Source: Bacteroidota bacterium (GTDB lineage Bacteria; Bacteroidota; Bacteroidia; UKL13-3). Taken from it: a DNA stretch of 64,000 bases. Position 1 is the stretch's first letter; the number at the start of each line of letters is the position of its first letter. The translations under genes and the position numbers were made by a program. Below are positions 62,590-64,000 of the stretch, one piece after another. The notes under the pieces are model-generated. The model did not search any database. It had not been told where the DNA came from and saw only the letters and a program-made list of their open reading frames with translations. Location of the stretch: assembly GCA_030680835.1 (NCBI GenBank), contig JAUXUD010000032.1:1-64000 (forward strand), given 5' to 3'.

Positions 62590-63600
62590 ATGAAAATTTC
62601 AAAAGAAATAAAAATTGGATTATTTGCAGCCTGTGCATTTGCTGCGCTTTATGTGGGTTATAATTTTTTAAGAGGAAAAAGAATTTTTTCCAATCTGGAT
62701 GAATATTATGTGATTTACAATAATATTGATGGAATTGTAAAATCTACGCCCGTATATTATAAAGGATTAAAAGTTGGACAGGTAGAAAAATTAGGTTTAA
62801 TCAGAACCGAAAGCGCCAACAAAATAATTGCAACCTTACTGATAGATGCAAAAATCAGGCTTTCCAAAAGCAGTGAAGCCAAAATTGTAAGCCAGGACCT
62901 ATTGGGTGGCAAAGCCATTTCACTGATTATTCCCAATCTGGTTGATCCTATTGAAGAGGGAGATACCATTATGGGTTCAGAAGAAATCAGTTTTTCTGAG
63001 TCGATTTCGGAAATGGTAACTCCCGTAAAAGATAAAACGGAAAATGTACTGGTAACTCTGAATAAAGTGCTTACTGAAGTGCAGCATGTACTCACAGAGG
63101 GAGGTTCCAAAAGTATTACAGCTGGAATTAACGATTTGTCGGGCACCTTGAAAAATTTAAATCTGGCAACTGCTTCACTCAACCAAATGATTATTCAGGA
63201 AAGTATGAAATTCTCTAAAATAACTGGAAATTTTGAATCCATATCCAATAATATAAAAAAGAATAATGAGTCTATTAGCGCCAGCATTATCAATTTTAAA
63301 ATATTGAGTGATTCACTGGCGAATGCACCTTTAAAATCTACCATTGAGCAACTCAACAAAACTTCACAGCAGCTTGCATTACTTACCCAAAAGTTAAATA
63401 CAGGTGATGGATCCGCAGCCCGTTTAATCAACGACCGTCAATTGTATGATAACCTGAATAAATCTTCTTTTGAATTACAGGCACTTTTAAAAGATATACG
63501 TGAATATCCGGGCCGGTATGTGAATGTTTCGGTTTTTGGAGGAGGCGCAAAAAAAGCAGAGAAAAAAAAACAGGCTGACATAAAACAGGAAGGAAATTAA
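62590..63600 (+). CDS. MlaD/MCE-domain lipid transport protein
   Basis: A 336-residue protein with one N-terminal membrane span (about 8-25) and an MCE domain (about 38-118; YYVIYNNIDGIVKSTPVYYKGLKVGQVEKLGL in pieces, then SQDLLGGKAISLII). A long helical or coiled-coil C-terminal part follows. MCE proteins form hexameric rings that carry phospholipids across the periplasm with an ABC transporter. No MlaE/F permease or ATPase genes lie within the window, so the partners must be elsewhere. The next small genes follow within 10 bases and are probably in the same operon. Confidence 0.93.
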   Translation: MKISKEIKIGLFAACAFAALYVGYNFLRGKRIFSNLDEYYVIYNNIDGIVKSTPVYYKGLKVGQVEKLGLIRTESANKIIATLLIDAKIRLSKSSEAKIVSQDLLGGKAISLIIPNLVDPIEEGDTIMGSEEISFSESISEMVTPVKDKTENVLVTLNKVLTEVQHVLTEGGSKSITAGINDLSGTLKNLNLATASLNQMIIQESMKFSKITGNFESISNNIKKNNESISASIINFKILSDSLANAPLKSTIEQLNKTSQQLALLTQKLNTGDGSAARLINDRQLYDNLNKSSFELQALLKDIREYPGRYVNVSVFGGGAKKAEKKKQADIKQEGN

Positions 63601-63610
63601 TAATAAAGTT

Positions 63611-63832
63611 ATGAAAAAAAATTCAGGCGGTTTATTGGCCTTTATTTTAGGGGCCGCCGCAGGCGCAGTAATTACTTATTTTTTGACCAGTGATGACGGT
63701 AAAGAAGTGATAAATAAAGCCAGGGAAAAAGGAAAAGATATTAAAGACGATCTCAATGCAGAAATTGAAAAAGGAAAATCTTTACTCAGCGAATTAATGA
63801 ATTCACTTAAAAATAAAACTCCGGAGGCATAA
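63611..63832 (+). CDS. YtxH-domain protein
   Basis: A 73-residue protein with one membrane span (about 6-25, GGLLAFILGAAAGAVITYFLT) and a charged amphipathic helix (DDGKEVINKAREKGKDIKDDL), the YtxH/gas-vesicle-like pattern. It is probably a small membrane-associated stress or scaffold protein. Its stop codon overlaps the start of the next gene by one base (TAATG). Confidence 0.85.
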   Translation: MKKNSGGLLAFILGAAAGAVITYFLTSDDGKEVINKAREKGKDIKDDLNAEIEKGKSLLSELMNSLKNKTPEA

Positions 63833-64000
63833 TGGAAAACAGGGATGAAGCGGATATAAATTCAGACGGGAATCTGAACGAAAATTTCTTTAAAAATTTT
63901 AAAGATACCCTTTACGCATATGTTGAACAAAGGGTTGAGTTCACAAAACTTACTTTAGTAGAAAAAATAGCAATAACGAGCGGAATGATTTTCAGCGCTT
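63832..64000 (+). CDS. holin-like membrane protein, cut by window edge
   Basis: The first 56 codons of a gene that runs off the window: MENRDEADINSDG, then NENFFKNFKDTLYAYVEQRVEF and VEKIAITSGMIFSA, where a membrane span begins. The polar start, the amphipathic YAYVEQRVEFTKL helix and the place directly after a YtxH gene fit the phage-holin-family (Phage_holin_3_6-like) membrane proteins that follow YtxH in Bacteroidota. These are chromosomal, not prophage, genes. Incomplete at the 3' end. Confidence 0.7.
   Translation, partial: MENRDEADINSDGNLNENFFKNFKDTLYAYVEQRVEFTKLTLVEKIAITSGMIFSA

Noticed and set aside
63611..64000. Prophage indicated by the YtxH/holin-like genes
   Set aside because: These genes commonly occur together on Bacteroidota chromosomes and follow a housekeeping MCE gene; no phage structural genes are present.

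Overview
The window looks like the chromosome of a member of the Bacteroidota, probably a free-living Sphingobacteriia/Chitinophagia-type organism. Supporting signs are a CarboxypepD_reg-type TonB receptor, a Bacteroidota-style LptE/LptD pair, ECF sigma factors paired with membrane or envelope anti-sigma-like proteins, many DUF-only Bacteroidota families, A+T-rich spacers, and promoters of the TTTG-N20-TAnnTTTG type. No rRNA, tRNA, transposase gene, prophage or CRISPR array was found.

Layout. 0.2-9.4 kb, minus strand: a serine hydrolase, a class III PPK2, and an ECF sigma operon (sigma factor, membrane anti-sigma-like protein, OmpA-DUF6624 protein, YD-like repeat protein). Then come a nested palindrome, a membrane protein/XRE regulator pair with a readable promoter and operators, and a MNT/HepT toxin-antitoxin pair. 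9.6-19.3 kb: groES-groEL, a second ECF/anti-sigma pair, and lptE, a TPR protein and secG, then citrate synthase. 19.4-27.3 kb: a TonB-dependent receptor and a complete RND efflux operon (adaptor, pump, TolC). 27.3-29.8 kb: gene-poor and repeat-rich (heptamer arrays, REP-like hairpins, a 42-bp minisatellite). 29.8-36.7 kb: an accessory zone of small, mostly unrecognised plus-strand genes separated by long imperfect inverted repeats that resemble integron attC sites or related mobile repeats. It includes a UPF0175/PIN toxin-antitoxin pair. 36.7-39.5 kb: three DUF1801 proteins, a LuxR-type regulator, a DUF4199 protein and a flavin-reductase fragment. 39.8-49.1 kb: a co-directional block of a membrane adenylate cyclase, a membrane STAND NTPase with WD40 repeats, two lipoproteins and two TPR/beta-barrel proteins; this is the best candidate for an undescribed system. 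50-64 kb: housekeeping genes (aconitase, S8 protease, a sodium/solute symporter with a translationally coupled 44-residue protein, ComB, GcvT, LptD, AmiC-type amidase, MCE/MlaD protein, YtxH, and a holin-like protein cut by the window edge).

How the genes work together. LptE and LptD belong to outer-membrane LPS assembly. SecG and GroESL serve secretion and folding. Citrate synthase and aconitase (both mitochondrial-like) catalyse the first two TCA steps. The two ECF operons link envelope signals to transcription. The intergenic DNA carries at least six inverted or tandem repeat families, several sitting exactly at gene 3' ends. All calls are made by reading the sequence; no database search was run.
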